Origin: Paraeggerthella sp964369725
Lineage (GTDB): Bacteria; Actinomycetota; Coriobacteriia; Coriobacteriales; Eggerthellaceae
Assembly (NCBI GenBank): GCA_964369725.1
Contig: CAYJGC010000043.1
Location: forward strand, 1 to 14,447
Reading direction: 5' to 3'
Length of the DNA: 14,447 nucleotides
Shown here: positions 8,202 to 14,447 of the stretch, piece after piece
How the letters are laid out: each line of letters opens with the position of its first letter
How positions within the stretch are numbered: the first letter of the stretch is position 1
Position numbers and translations under genes: made by a program
Notes under the pieces: model-generated
What the model was told of the DNA's origin: nothing
The model's input: only the letters and a program-made list of their open reading frames with translations
The model's database searches: none

Positions 8202-9344
8202 ATGACTCTAGATACTGTTAAAAAGATTTGCGGGATTATTGTATTCACCATGGTACTTGTTGGTGTGGTTATTAATCTTGACCCTATATCAAAGACTATT
8301 AACACCGTGCTCACGGTAGCCTCTCCTTTATTTTTAGGCGGCTGTATTGCTTTTGTCATAAACGTGCCTATGCTTGGCATTGAAAGACTTCTAAAAAAGT
8401 ATGTGTTTAAGCAGGCTGGCTTGCAGAAATACTTACGAGCTACTAGCATTCTGATTACTTTTTTACTGTCTGCCCTCGTTATTACCTTGGTAATTGTTGC
8501 TGTCATTCCCCAACTTATTGCGTCTGTTGCCAGCATTGCGCTTCAAATACCTGTGTTTTTTGACGACATGTCCGCACTCATTATGACTTACACCAACAAT
8601 CCCTATATCGTTGAGATTGTGCAGAATCTCACTATCGATTGGTCCTCAATACTCCAACAAGCAGTCGACGTAGCAACTGACTGGCTCAACAGCCTTGTTT
8701 CACAAATTGCTTCCGTAACAAGTTCTGCTATTGGTGCGGTCATTCAATGGATACTCGCTTTTGTTTTTAGTATCTATATATTATTTAACAAAGAGACCCT
8801 TGAGCGTCAATTCAAAATACTTGCAGTGGCATACCTGCCTGAAAAGATAAAAAACAAAATTTTTGAAGTTTCAGGACTTACCTACAACACCTTTTATCGT
8901 TTCATTTGCGGCCAATGTCTTGAAGCAATAATAGTTGGTACTATTTTCTTAATTGTACTGAATATTCTAGGCATGCCTTATGCTGTTTTGATAAGTGTCT
9001 TAATTGCGGTTACCGCGCTTATCCCGGTAGTAGGCGCTTTTATTGGCTGCATCATTGGCGCATTTCTCATTTTGATTGAAAGCCCCATCCAGGCTCTAAT
9101 ATTTCTTATTGCCTTTTTGGTTGTCCAGCAAATCGAAGGCAATCTTATCTACCCTCGTGTCATGGGAACTAGCTTGGGGCTCCCGTCAATTTGGATCTTG
9201 TTTGCTGTTACCGTTGGCGGAAGCTTAGGAGGTGTTGCTGGAATCCTTATTTTCATTCCCGTAGCAGCTACCGCCTACAGCCTCCTGCGCACTGCTACCT
9301 ACAGCAAGCTTAAGCGAGAAGGAAAGCTTAGCCAGATTGAATGA
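8202..9344 (+). CDS. AI-2E/PerM (UPF0118) family membrane protein
   Basis: A 380-aa integral membrane protein of the AI-2E_transport family (PerM, YdiK, TqsA-like). Hydrophobic segments lie at about 11-27, 36-57, 81-106, then a non-membrane stretch of about 60 residues, and a C-terminal block of about five more segments. That last block contains the family-typical ALIPVVGAFIGCIIG turn and a LPSIWILFAVTVGGSLGG helix. Family members have been linked to autoinducer-2 export, Na+/H+ antiport and efflux, and many are uncharacterised, so the substrate here is open. Start ATG 8202 has GGCGAGG about 6 nt upstream. The gene is monocistronic; downstream is a 386-bp convergent gap rich in RNA structure. 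Confidence 0.92.
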   Translation: MTLDTVKKICGIIVFTMVLVGVVINLDPISKTINTVLTVASPLFLGGCIAFVINVPMLGIERLLKKYVFKQAGLQKYLRATSILITFLLSALVITLVIVAVIPQLIASVASIALQIPVFFDDMSALIMTYTNNPYIVEIVQNLTIDWSSILQQAVDVATDWLNSLVSQIASVTSSAIGAVIQWILAFVFSIYILFNKETLERQFKILAVAYLPEKIKNKIFEVSGLTYNTFYRFICGQCLEAIIVGTIFLIVLNILGMPYAVLISVLIAVTALIPVVGAFIGCIIGAFLILIESPIQALIFLIAFLVVQQIEGNLIYPRVMGTSLGLPSIWILFAVTVGGSLGGVAGILIFIPVAATAYSLLRTATYSKLKREGKLSQIE

Positions 9345-9390
9345 GGTTTAGGCATCTCAAATCAAGGAAACTAATATTTTCAAAGCTTTC

Positions 9391-9508
9391 AAACCTATAC
9401 TAGCTGCATGAAGTCGTTAACATAGGAATACGGCGACAACCTAACAAATCCGCATTCCTGCACCCGGTTGTTGCCCATTGCAGTATGACCTAGTGTTTTG
9501 CTAGGTTT
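9391..9508 (+). ncRNA. Candidate structured RNA element with alternative pairings
   Basis: In the gap after the AI-2E-family gene, nested complementary segments are visible. AAACCTA (9391-9397) pairs with TAGGTTT (9502-9508), ACTAG (9399-9403) with CTAGT (9490-9494), CTGCATG (9404-9410) with CATTGCAG (9476-9483, one bulge), and 9432-9441 with 9466-9475 (10 bp, one G-U). A further helix, 9423-9433 with 9450-9460, overlaps the last one. The outer pairings compete with the terminator hairpin at 9488-9506. No coding gene follows on this strand, so it may be a 3' UTR or a free-standing small RNA rather than a riboswitch. I do not recognise a family. Confidence 0.4.
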
Positions 9509-9511
9509 TTC
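9488..9511 (+). terminator. Rho-independent terminator after the AI-2E-family gene
   Basis: ACCTAG (9488-9493) pairs with CTAGGT (9501-9506) around a 7-nt loop, and five T residues run from 9506 to 9510. The stem is short (6 bp), so termination may be partial. It lies 144 bp beyond the AI-2E-family stop codon, which would give that transcript a long structured 3' end. Confidence 0.65.
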
Positions 9512-9539
9512 TTTCATTTGATTAAATTACGATGATGAA

Positions 9540-9686
9540 GACCCTGCAAGGTTGCTGGCCGGCCTGGTCCAGATGCCCTTTTACCCCTGCCTCTCGTGAA
9601 GGTTGTGGTGGAGCGCCACTGGAGCTAGGTACCACCCCACCTCGAAGAAACGAAACCCTGTCGGCTTCGACAGGGTTTCGTTTCTT
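9540..9686 (+). ncRNA. Candidate small RNA gene of unknown family
   Basis: A block visibly richer in G and C than its AT-rich flanks, ending in a perfect 19-bp terminator hairpin. TACGAT at 9528-9533 could serve as a -10 with a start near G9540, but no good -35 is seen. Internal pairings include GACC/GGTC (9540-9543 with 9566-9569), GGTGG/CCACC (9607-9611 with 9632-9636) and GTGG/CCAC (9608-9611 with 9616-9619, an alternative). A C-rich segment (9632-9643) just before the terminator could base-pair with Shine-Dalgarno sequences. The signatures of SRP RNA (GGAAGGAAGCAG), tmRNA (TTCGA arm and CCA) and RNase P RNA are all absent. It could also be only an elaborate 3' region. Confidence 0.35.
9645..9686. 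terminator. Very strong terminator hairpin between AI-2E-family gene and lysS
   Basis: A perfect 19-bp stem (9645-9663 with 9668-9686) closes a GCTT tetraloop. On the plus strand it ends in TTTCTTGTTAATTT and would end any RNA from the 9540 region. On the minus strand it lies 45 bp past the lysS stop and ends in TTTCGTTTCTT, so it can also serve lysS. Confidence 0.9.
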
Positions 9687-9730
9687 GTTAATTTATTCAA
9701 TTATAAGTTTGTTCTTGCAGCCAAAAAAAT

Positions 9731-11227
9731 CTAGCGAACTTCTTCTCTCATATGAGGAAACAGCAAGACGTCACGAATCGATGGCGCATCCGAAAGCAGC
9801 ATAACCAAGCGATCAATACCCAAGCCAACACCACCTGCGGGAGGCATGCCATATTCAAGGGCACGAATATAGTCGTCGTCAAAGCCCATAGCCTCATCGT
9901 CTCCCATATCTTTTGCCTCTACCTGCGCACGGAAGCGCTCTGCCTGGTCAACCGGATCATTAAGCTCCCCGAATGCATTGGCATATTCGTGCCCGCAAAT
10001 AAACAGCTCGAAGCGTTCGGTAAGATTTACATCATCGCTCTTTTTCTTTGCGAGCGGCGACACCTCAAGTGGATGGTCGATAACAAAAGTAGGCTGGATG
10101 AGGTTTGCCTCTGCAGTTGCTTCAAAGATTTCTGCAATAAGCTTACCCTTACCCCATGCCTTATCCGCATGACCGCCATTTTTTTCCAAGATAGCCACTA
10201 ATTCCTCGCGCGTACGGTCAAAAGTAACCTCTTCACCCGCACCCTCACTTGCCAACTCAATCATGGTTTTGCGCGGCCAATTGCCCGAAAGGTCAATTTC
10301 ATTGCCCTGATAAGTAACCTGCATCGTCCCACAAGCTGCCTGTGCTGCAGCCTGAATGTATCCTTGCGTAAGCTCCATCATACCTTCAAGGTCGGAAAAT
10401 GCCTGATAAGCCTCCATCGTAGTGAACTCAGGATTATGAAATGCATCCATGCCCTCGTTGCGGAATTGACGACCAATTTCGAACACCTTCTCAAAGCCAC
10501 CTACCAACAAACGCTTCAAAGGAAGTTCCGTTGCAATACGTAAATAGTAATCGCGATCGAGCGCATTGAAGTGAGTAACGAACGGCTTTGCATTAGCTCC
10601 ACCTAAAATTGAGTGCAAAAATGGCGTTTCAACTTCGTAAAATCCCTGGTCTTCCATGTAACGACGAATAGCTGCTACCACCTTAAAGCGCTTTTCGAAT
10701 GTTTCTTTAACATCAGGGTTCATAATAAGATCAACATATCGTTGACGGTAGCGTGTTTCTTTATCAGCAAGGCCATGGAACTTCTCTGGAAGAGGTCGCA
10801 ATGATTTACTCAAAAGCTCGAAAGACTGCACCGCAATAGAAAGCTGTCCACGACGTGTTCGCATCATGACCCCGCAAATACCAATCCAATCGCCCACATC
10901 AAGGTCTTTAATCTGCGCATACACTTCTTCTCCCAGCGTATTTATACGACAGAATAACTGCATGTCACCCGTAGAGTCTCTCAATTCCAAAAAAGCAACC
11001 TTGCCTTGATCGCGCTTTGCCATAACACGACCAGCCACCTGAACCTCATCTTCAGTAGTGGCTCCATCTTCAAGATCGGTGTACTTTTGAATCAAGTCAA
11101 TCAAATGATGAGAGTACGAAAACGCCTGACCATAAGGGTTTTTTCCTGCTTCAATAAGTGCAGTTCGCTTTGCAAGGCGTACTTCAATAGGATCGTCTTC
11201 TATAACTTGTTCAATAGTATCACTCAT
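9731..11227 (-). CDS. lysS: Lysyl-tRNA synthetase, class II
   Basis: Charges tRNA-Lys with lysine using ATP, in the cytosol. The 498-aa length is normal for the class IIb enzyme. An OB-fold anticodon-binding domain spans about 63-140 (VQVAGRVMAKRDQGKVAFLELRD). The catalytic domain follows, with RYRQRYVDLI (159-168) before motif 1, motif 2 FRNEGMDAFHNPEFTTMEAY (255-274) and motif 3 GGVGLGIDRLVMLL (465-478) near the C-terminus. Start ATG 11227 has AAGGAG 7 nt upstream. It follows greA on the same strand after a 179-bp structured spacer, a common order in Gram-positive bacteria. No T-box leader is visible in that spacer. Confidence 0.98.
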   Translation of the reverse strand: MSDTIEQVIEDDPIEVRLAKRTALIEAGKNPYGQAFSYSHHLIDLIQKYTDLEDGATTEDEVQVAGRVMAKRDQGKVAFLELRDSTGDMQLFCRINTLGEEVYAQIKDLDVGDWIGICGVMMRTRRGQLSIAVQSFELLSKSLRPLPEKFHGLADKETRYRQRYVDLIMNPDVKETFEKRFKVVAAIRRYMEDQGFYEVETPFLHSILGGANAKPFVTHFNALDRDYYLRIATELPLKRLLVGGFEKVFEIGRQFRNEGMDAFHNPEFTTMEAYQAFSDLEGMMELTQGYIQAAAQAACGTMQVTYQGNEIDLSGNWPRKTMIELASEGAGEEVTFDRTREELVAILEKNGGHADKAWGKGKLIAEIFEATAEANLIQPTFVIDHPLEVSPLAKKKSDDVNLTERFELFICGHEYANAFGELNDPVDQAERFRAQVEAKDMGDDEAMGFDDDYIRALEYGMPPAGGVGLGIDRLVMLLSDAPSIRDVLLFPHMREEVR

Positions 11228-11271
11228 AGGATGCTCCTTGTTTTTGCAAAATACTCATGGCGTAAAACACT

Positions 11272-11303
11272 TTTCGCGAAGGAAGACAGCTCCCTTCGCG
11301 AAA
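11272..11303 (-). promoter_or_regulatory. Hairpin built of two TTCGCGAA palindromes upstream of lysS
   Basis: An 11-bp perfect inverted repeat (11272-11282 with 11293-11303) closes a 10-nt loop 45 bp upstream of the lysS start. Each arm holds the self-complementary octamer TTCGCGAA. No T-tract follows on the minus strand, so it is not an intrinsic terminator for greA. It could be a paired operator, a leader hairpin, or weakly terminating in the plus direction, where ATTATTAT follows. Confidence 0.45.
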
Positions 11304-11309
11304 TTATTA

Positions 11310-11405
11310 TCTAACTAATAAGAATGTTGTCGCAGCCTCAAGACTGTGTCTCACCAAAGCGCTGCGTCGTATTCTTGTATCAGCTTTGTATGATAGTCTA
11401 ACTAA
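11310..11405. repeat. 9-bp direct repeats flanking an imperfect hairpin in the greA-lysS spacer
   Basis: TCTAACTAA occurs at 11310-11318 and 11397-11405. Between them lies an inverted structure in which AAGAAT (11320-11325) pairs with ATTCTT (11371-11376) and CGCAGC (11331-11336) with GCTGCG (11361-11366). A small AGAC/GTCT stem sits inside. The layout resembles a tiny inserted element with a target duplication, or a lysS leader fold; I cannot tell which. Confidence 0.35.
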
Positions 11406-11406
11406 C

Positions 11407-11883
11407 CTACTGCTCAATTCTTACAATTGTCATGGTGATTGCGCGACCTGTAGGTCCAGTCGTGTCTACCGAATCTCCCTTTTTGCGACCCAAAAGCGCA
11501 GCACCAACAGGTGATTCGTTACTGATTTTACCCACCGTAGAATCACTTTCAGCAGCACCAACAATAGTAAATGAACGCTCACGACCACCCATATCAACAA
11601 CAACGGTAGACCCGATATTGACACGAGATGAACGCTTAGGCACATTCACCACCGTAGCCTCAGAAAGAATGTGGCTAATCTCTGCAATACGTGCTTCCAT
11701 CATTCCTTGCTCATTTTTTGCATCATCATATTCAGAATTCTCTGAAATATCCCCAAACTCTCGCGCTGTTTTGATGCGCTCTCCCACTTCGGCACGTTTC
11801 TCATTCTCAAGAAAGTATAGCTCTTCTTCGAGCTTTTCCTTGCCTTCTTTCGTGAGGATAAAGTTGCCATCCGCCATATCCAC
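11407..11883 (-). CDS. greA: Transcription elongation factor GreA
   Basis: Binds the RNA polymerase secondary channel and stimulates cleavage of backtracked RNA, rescuing arrested complexes. The 156-158-aa protein has the N-terminal antiparallel coiled coil with the acidic tip REFGDISENSEYDDAK (about 41-56), whose Asp and Glu residues coordinate the catalytic metal. The C-terminal FKBP-like domain includes NESPVGAALLGRKKGD. Two starts are possible: GTG 11883, with AAGGA 7 nt upstream, or ATG 11877, with AGGTGAG upstream. They differ by two residues and the sequence does not decide between them. lysS lies downstream. Confidence 0.97.
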   Translation of the reverse strand: MDMADGNFILTKEGKEKLEEELYFLENEKRAEVGERIKTAREFGDISENSEYDDAKNEQGMMEARIAEISHILSEATVVNVPKRSSRVNIGSTVVVDMGGRERSFTIVGAAESDSTVGKISNESPVGAALLGRKKGDSVDTTGPTGRAITMTIVRIEQ

Positions 11884-11987
11884 TCACCTGTCCTTACATA
11901 GAAATAATCACGCTCGATTTTCTCTAGCGTGTTTTTGTACAGTGTATTCTACTTCATCATAGTAAAAAACTACACGATGATATCATT

Positions 11988-12036
11988 TTGAAACAAAAAG
12001 CGGTATGCACAAAGCGAGGAGCGTTGTACATACCGC
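11988..12036 (-). terminator. Rho-independent terminator of tatA
   Basis: An 8-bp stem GCGGTATG/CATACCGC (12000-12007 with 12029-12036), extended by two more pairs past a mismatch, is followed on the minus strand by TTTTTGTTT. It lies about 32 bp after the tatA stop and isolates tatA from greA. Confidence 0.85.
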
Positions 12037-12067
12037 GCCAAACAACGATTACTTTTTAACAAAAAGG

Positions 12068-12334
12068 CTATGCTTCGTCAGCCTTTTCCGCTTTTGCAGT
12101 AGCAGCTTTTTTGGTTGTCGTTGCCTTTCTTACAGGTTTTTCTTCAGGCTCTTCAACAAGCTCTTCTTCTTCGACCTCTTCGGTCATTTCAGAACTTCCC
12201 ATGCCTTCGCGAAGATTCTTGACCGTTCTTCCCAAAGATGCACCCAGTTTAGGAAGGTTCTTTGGTCCAAAGATCAGCAGAATAACTGCAAGGATAATCA
12301 ATAGCTCTGGTACACCCATACCAAGAATTTTCAT
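12068..12334 (-). CDS. tatA: Twin-arginine translocase subunit TatA/E
   Basis: An 88-aa single-span component of the Tat system, which exports folded proteins. It opens with MKILGMGVPELLIILAVILLIFG, the short N-terminal hydrophobic helix with the conserved Glu, then the FGPKNLPKLG hinge and the amphipathic helix SLGRTVKNLREGM typical of the TatA family. The tail is an acidic run (EEVEEEELVEEPEE) followed by a Lys/Ala-rich end. The size and the FGPKNLPKLG hinge favour TatA/E over TatB. Start ATG 12334 has a strong GGAGG 5 nt upstream. It is monocistronic, with its own terminator and no tatC in the window. The flavoprotein at 2075 is a predicted substrate of this pathway. Confidence 0.94.
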   Translation of the reverse strand: MKILGMGVPELLIILAVILLIFGPKNLPKLGASLGRTVKNLREGMGSSEMTEEVEEEELVEEPEEKPVRKATTTKKAATAKAEKADEA

Positions 12335-12410
12335 ACGTTCCTCCGAATTGCTCTTTTCGAAGCACTCAATACACCGCTCCGCTTTTCTTAGTATGCGTAC
12401 AGTATCACAA

Positions 12411-12456
12411 CAACAAAAAAAGAGGGTGCTCCTTTATACAAAAGCACATCCCCTTC
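12411..12456 (-). terminator. Terminator of tRNA-Pro
   Basis: On the minus strand AAGGGG, a 2-nt bulge and GTGCT pair with AGCAC and CCTCTT, giving about 11 bp with one G-U. A run of seven T residues follows. It begins 8 nt after the tRNA 3' end, so the tRNA is probably a single-gene transcript. Confidence 0.8.
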
Positions 12457-12463
12457 AATTTTC

Positions 12464-12540
12464 TGGTCGGGATGACAGGATTCGAACCTGCGGCCTCTGC
12501 GTCCCGAACGCAGCGCTCTACCAAACTGAGCCACATCCCG
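12464..12540 (-). tRNA. tRNA-Pro, anticodon CGG
   Basis: A 77-nt cloverleaf read on the minus strand. The acceptor arms are CGGGATG/CATCCCG with discriminator A and an encoded CCA. The D arm is GCTC/GAGC. The anticodon stem CTGCG/CGCAG closes the loop TTCGGGA, giving anticodon CGG, which reads CCG proline codons. The T arm is GCAGG-TTCGAAT-CCTGT. All stems pair, apart from one G-T in the T stem. Confidence 0.98.
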
Positions 12541-12749
12541 TGCTTGCTTGCAATTGGCAAATAAACAAATCTGCAAACAAATGCCTTATCAGCAATCGAT
12601 ATACTACACCAAACGATTCAAACTGAAAAGGCAAATTGTTCGGAAGACAGACCTTAATTGCGCTTAAGCTGCGCCTATGTTTACCAGCCTAGCTAGCATT
12701 ATCTTGCAAAAGATTCAGCCTTTCTTCGCAGCCATTCTTCACGTAAGCT

Positions 12750-13193
12750 TTAACTCAATTTTTGACCGAGCATCTGAGCTGCTGCAGCTTTGTCGAAATT
12801 ACCTCCGGTTTTCGCTGTAAGCGCGCCCATCACGCGACCCATTTCGCGCTTAGTAGCAACTCCTGTTTCCGCCAGCACCACATCAATAAGCTTCGCCAAC
12901 TCATCGCCCGACGCCTGCTTTGGCAAATACTCTTCCAGAATGGAAACTTGCGCGGAAAGTGTGTCGGTACGCTCCTGATCGGTTCCCGCCTTAATGGAAC
13001 CCTCCAGCGTTTCTTTCGTTTGCTTGATAATGCGCTTAAACATGGAGTCCACGTCTGCCTCGGTAATTTCACGACGCTCGTTTACCTCGATGTTTTTGAT
13101 CTCGCCATGGACTTGGCGCAATATGGACAAGCGTGGCTTATCTTTAGCGCGCATAGCGTTTTTGATTTCATCTTGAAGAGTAATGTAATCCAT
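12750..13193 (-). CDS. yqeY: GatB/YqeY domain-containing protein
   Basis: A 147-aa stand-alone YqeY protein, related to the tail domain of the GatB subunit of tRNA-dependent amidotransferases. Visible family marks are the N-terminal LQDEIKNAMRAKDKPRLSILRQV, the central ILEEYLPKQAS and the C-terminal GRVMGALTAKTGG...MLGQKLS. The exact function is unknown; a tRNA-binding role has been suggested from the domain. Start ATG 13193 has AAGGA 5 nt upstream. It begins 14 nt after the end of the aldo/keto reductase gene, so co-transcription is likely. No terminator is obvious downstream. Confidence 0.95.
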   Translation of the reverse strand: MDYITLQDEIKNAMRAKDKPRLSILRQVHGEIKNIEVNERREITEADVDSMFKRIIKQTKETLEGSIKAGTDQERTDTLSAQVSILEEYLPKQASGDELAKLIDVVLAETGVATKREMGRVMGALTAKTGGNFDKAAAAQMLGQKLS

Positions 13194-13207
13194 ATTTTTC
13201 CTTATCT

Positions 13208-14332
13208 TTATTCGAAATGCTCAACTGCCACTTTTAACTGCTCAATAATATCAATGTCTTGCGGACACAAATCCTCACATACGCCACATTCAATACACTT
13301 AGACGCATACCCATATACCGCACGCCAGCTGTAATGCACCTTCGCAAATTCTCGATCGCCCGTTATAAGCTCAAGATTAAGCAAGTCAAGAGCTTCTGGA
13401 ATAGCAACTTCTTCAGGACAATCTTTTATGCAATAGCGACAGTTGGTGCACGGAATAGAAACCATTTTACTTAACGTCTCGCGCGCCTGCATCAAAGCAG
13501 TTTCCTCTTCGGGCGAAAAAGGCTGATTTGCTTGATATTCAGCAACATTTTGGCGCATCTGATCAATAGTGGACATACCCGAAAGCACGGTTATCACATT
13601 AGGCAGATTGTAGCAAAAGCGATTTGCCCATGAAATTATGCTTGCATCAGGGCGGCACTCTACAAGAGGCGCCTTCGCAGATTCTGCTAGATTAGCCAAA
13701 CGCCCACCACGCGCCGGCTCCATAATAATCACGGGTACCTGATGCTTTTGAGCAACTTCCATACAGCGGCGCGACTCAATCGTGGGACTTTCCCAATCAA
13801 GATAATTCACTTGCAATTGCACGAAATCCATCTCTGGATGGGCAGTCAGCAGCTCATCCAAAACCTCTGCGTCGTCATGAAGAGAAAACCCTACATACTT
13901 AATAAGACCTTCGGCCTTTTTCTTTAGAGCAAAATTCCACATGTCGTACTCATCAAATTTCGCCGTACGCTTACTGCCTACGTTATGCAACAAATAAAAA
14001 TCTATGTAATCAAGCCCCATGAGCTCGAGAGAAGTGGCAAGATGGCTCTGCGCCTCTTGCGCATCCTTACACGTTGCAGCAAAGCACTTCGTTGCTATCT
14101 GATATGACTCTCGAGGATAGCGCTCTACCAGCGCCTCCTTCAGCGCAACTTCCGAAGTGCCCTCATGATACATACGAGCCGTATCAAAATACGTGCAACC
14201 ACCCTCTATAAAGGCATCAACCATCTGCTTAAAATGGTCCATATCAATACTAGCTTGGTCTTTCTTGTCAAGCAAAGGTAATCGCATGCAACCAAAACCG
14301 AGCTTCGGAATAGTTTGAAATTCTGATCTCAT
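13208..14332 (-). CDS. Aldo/keto reductase with C-terminal 2[4Fe-4S] ferredoxin domain
   Basis: A 374-aa predicted cytosolic oxidoreductase. The N-terminal (alpha/beta)8 barrel has the aldo/keto reductase tetrad Asp50, Tyr55 (YFDTARMYHEG), Lys82 (QIATKCF) and His116 (LLHNVG). The C-terminal region adds two ferredoxin motifs, Cys295/298/301/305 (CTNCRYCIKDCP) and Cys346/349/352/356 (CIECGVCEDLCP). This architecture is frequent in strict anaerobes and suggests electron exchange with ferredoxin-like partners as well as or instead of NAD(P)H; the substrate is unknown. Start ATG 14332 is chosen because GAGGAG lies about 7 nt upstream and the barrel begins there. An in-frame ATG at 14398 would overlap the likely promoter. 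It probably forms an operon with yqeY. Confidence 0.94.
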   Translation of the reverse strand: MRSEFQTIPKLGFGCMRLPLLDKKDQASIDMDHFKQMVDAFIEGGCTYFDTARMYHEGTSEVALKEALVERYPRESYQIATKCFAATCKDAQEAQSHLATSLELMGLDYIDFYLLHNVGSKRTAKFDEYDMWNFALKKKAEGLIKYVGFSLHDDAEVLDELLTAHPEMDFVQLQVNYLDWESPTIESRRCMEVAQKHQVPVIIMEPARGGRLANLAESAKAPLVECRPDASIISWANRFCYNLPNVITVLSGMSTIDQMRQNVAEYQANQPFSPEEETALMQARETLSKMVSIPCTNCRYCIKDCPEEVAIPEALDLLNLELITGDREFAKVHYSWRAVYGYASKCIECGVCEDLCPQDIDIIEQLKVAVEHFE

Positions 14333-14333
14333 C

Positions 14334-14369
14334 AATAGCTCCTCTCGTAAAATAGCTCCTCGTATTATA
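14334..14369 (-). promoter_or_regulatory. -10 element and duplicated Shine-Dalgarno leader of the aldo/keto reductase gene
   Basis: A perfect TATAAT lies on the minus strand at 14364-14369, with no clear -35. Just downstream, the segment GAGGAGCTATT occurs twice (14351-14361 and 14334-14344), 17 bp apart. Only the second copy is correctly spaced to a start codon (ATG 14332). If TATAAT is the -10, the transcript would begin near 14357, inside or beside the first copy. Confidence 0.5.
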
Positions 14370-14447
14370 AAACTACCGAAACAAACTATGCACAGCAAAC
14401 AACTTATTTGATATATAACACGTTTATTCTTTGTTACCTTGATTGTC

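Noticed and set aside
9628..9638. T-box-like GGGGTGGTACC on the minus strand
   Set aside because: It matches the core of the T-box sequence, but the strong hairpin lies before it rather than after it, there is no Stem I, and no aminoacyl-tRNA synthetase or related gene lies downstream on that strand.
9540..9643. Assignment of the GC-rich block as SRP RNA or RNase P RNA
   Set aside because: Neither strand shows the invariant GGAAGGAAGCAG of the SRP Alu-less domain or the GGAAAGTCCG of RNase P, so I leave it unassigned.
9532..9804. 90-codon plus-strand open frame starting ATGATG
   Set aside because: It has no Shine-Dalgarno sequence, runs through the 19-bp terminator hairpin and ends inside lysS on the opposite strand. 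Composition looks non-coding.
12207..12218. Another TTCGCGAA palindrome within tatA
   Set aside because: It lies in coding sequence with a single copy and no partner, so it does not support a regulon with the lysS hairpin.
12563..12582. AAACAAAT repeated 12 bp apart upstream of tRNA-Pro
   Set aside because: Low-complexity AT-rich sequence; two 8-bp matches here are easily explained by chance.
14333..14398. Upstream start of the aldo/keto reductase at 14398
   Set aside because: It would translate through the TATAAT element and the duplicated SD; ATG 14332 is well placed and matches the start of the barrel.

Overview
The window looks like chromosomal backbone of a moderately low-GC member of the Coriobacteriia (Actinomycetota), most plausibly an Eggerthellaceae-like anaerobe. 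The main clue is a Tat-exported, lipidated FAD-dependent fumarate-reductase-type flavoprotein next to a 12-TM membrane LuxR regulator, a pairing that is greatly expanded in that group. The genus is an inference and cannot be fixed from these bases. I see no phage, integrase, transposase or CRISPR array.

Layout, left to right. 1-1601 (minus): pth and prs, with prs upstream. 1602-2074: a 470-bp divergent intergenic region with operator-like repeats and a hairpin plus orphan Shine-Dalgarno sequence. 2075-3637 (plus): the Tat-lipoprotein flavoprotein reductase, ending in a strong terminator shared with the convergent gene. 3728-5293 (minus): the membrane LuxR regulator. 5368-7803 (minus): a large secreted BspA-type leucine-rich-repeat surface protein with a sortase-like C-terminus. 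7804-8201: a divergent AT-rich spacer with an imperfect 32-bp direct repeat. 8202-9344 (plus): an AI-2E/PerM-family membrane protein. 9345-9730: a convergent gap packed with RNA structure, namely a 118-nt element with mutually exclusive pairings ending in a terminator, then a GC-rich element ending in a perfect 19-bp terminator hairpin. 9731-11883 (minus): lysS and, upstream, greA, separated by a structured 179-bp spacer. 12068-12334 (minus): a TatA/E protein with its own terminator. 12464-12540 (minus): tRNA-Pro(CGG) with a terminator. 12750-14332 (minus): an aldo/keto reductase with a two-cluster ferredoxin tail, followed 14 bp later by a GatB/YqeY-domain protein.

How the genes fit together. 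Most of the window is housekeeping: nucleotide precursor supply (prs), translation (pth, lysS, tRNA-Pro), transcript elongation (greA) and protein export (tatA). The accessory interest lies in the reductase/regulator pair, where a membrane sensor probably controls a periphery-located respiratory reductase, and in the surface LRR protein, probably for adhesion. The most under-explained DNA is the 9345-9730 convergent gap, which may encode one or two small RNAs I cannot assign to a known family.
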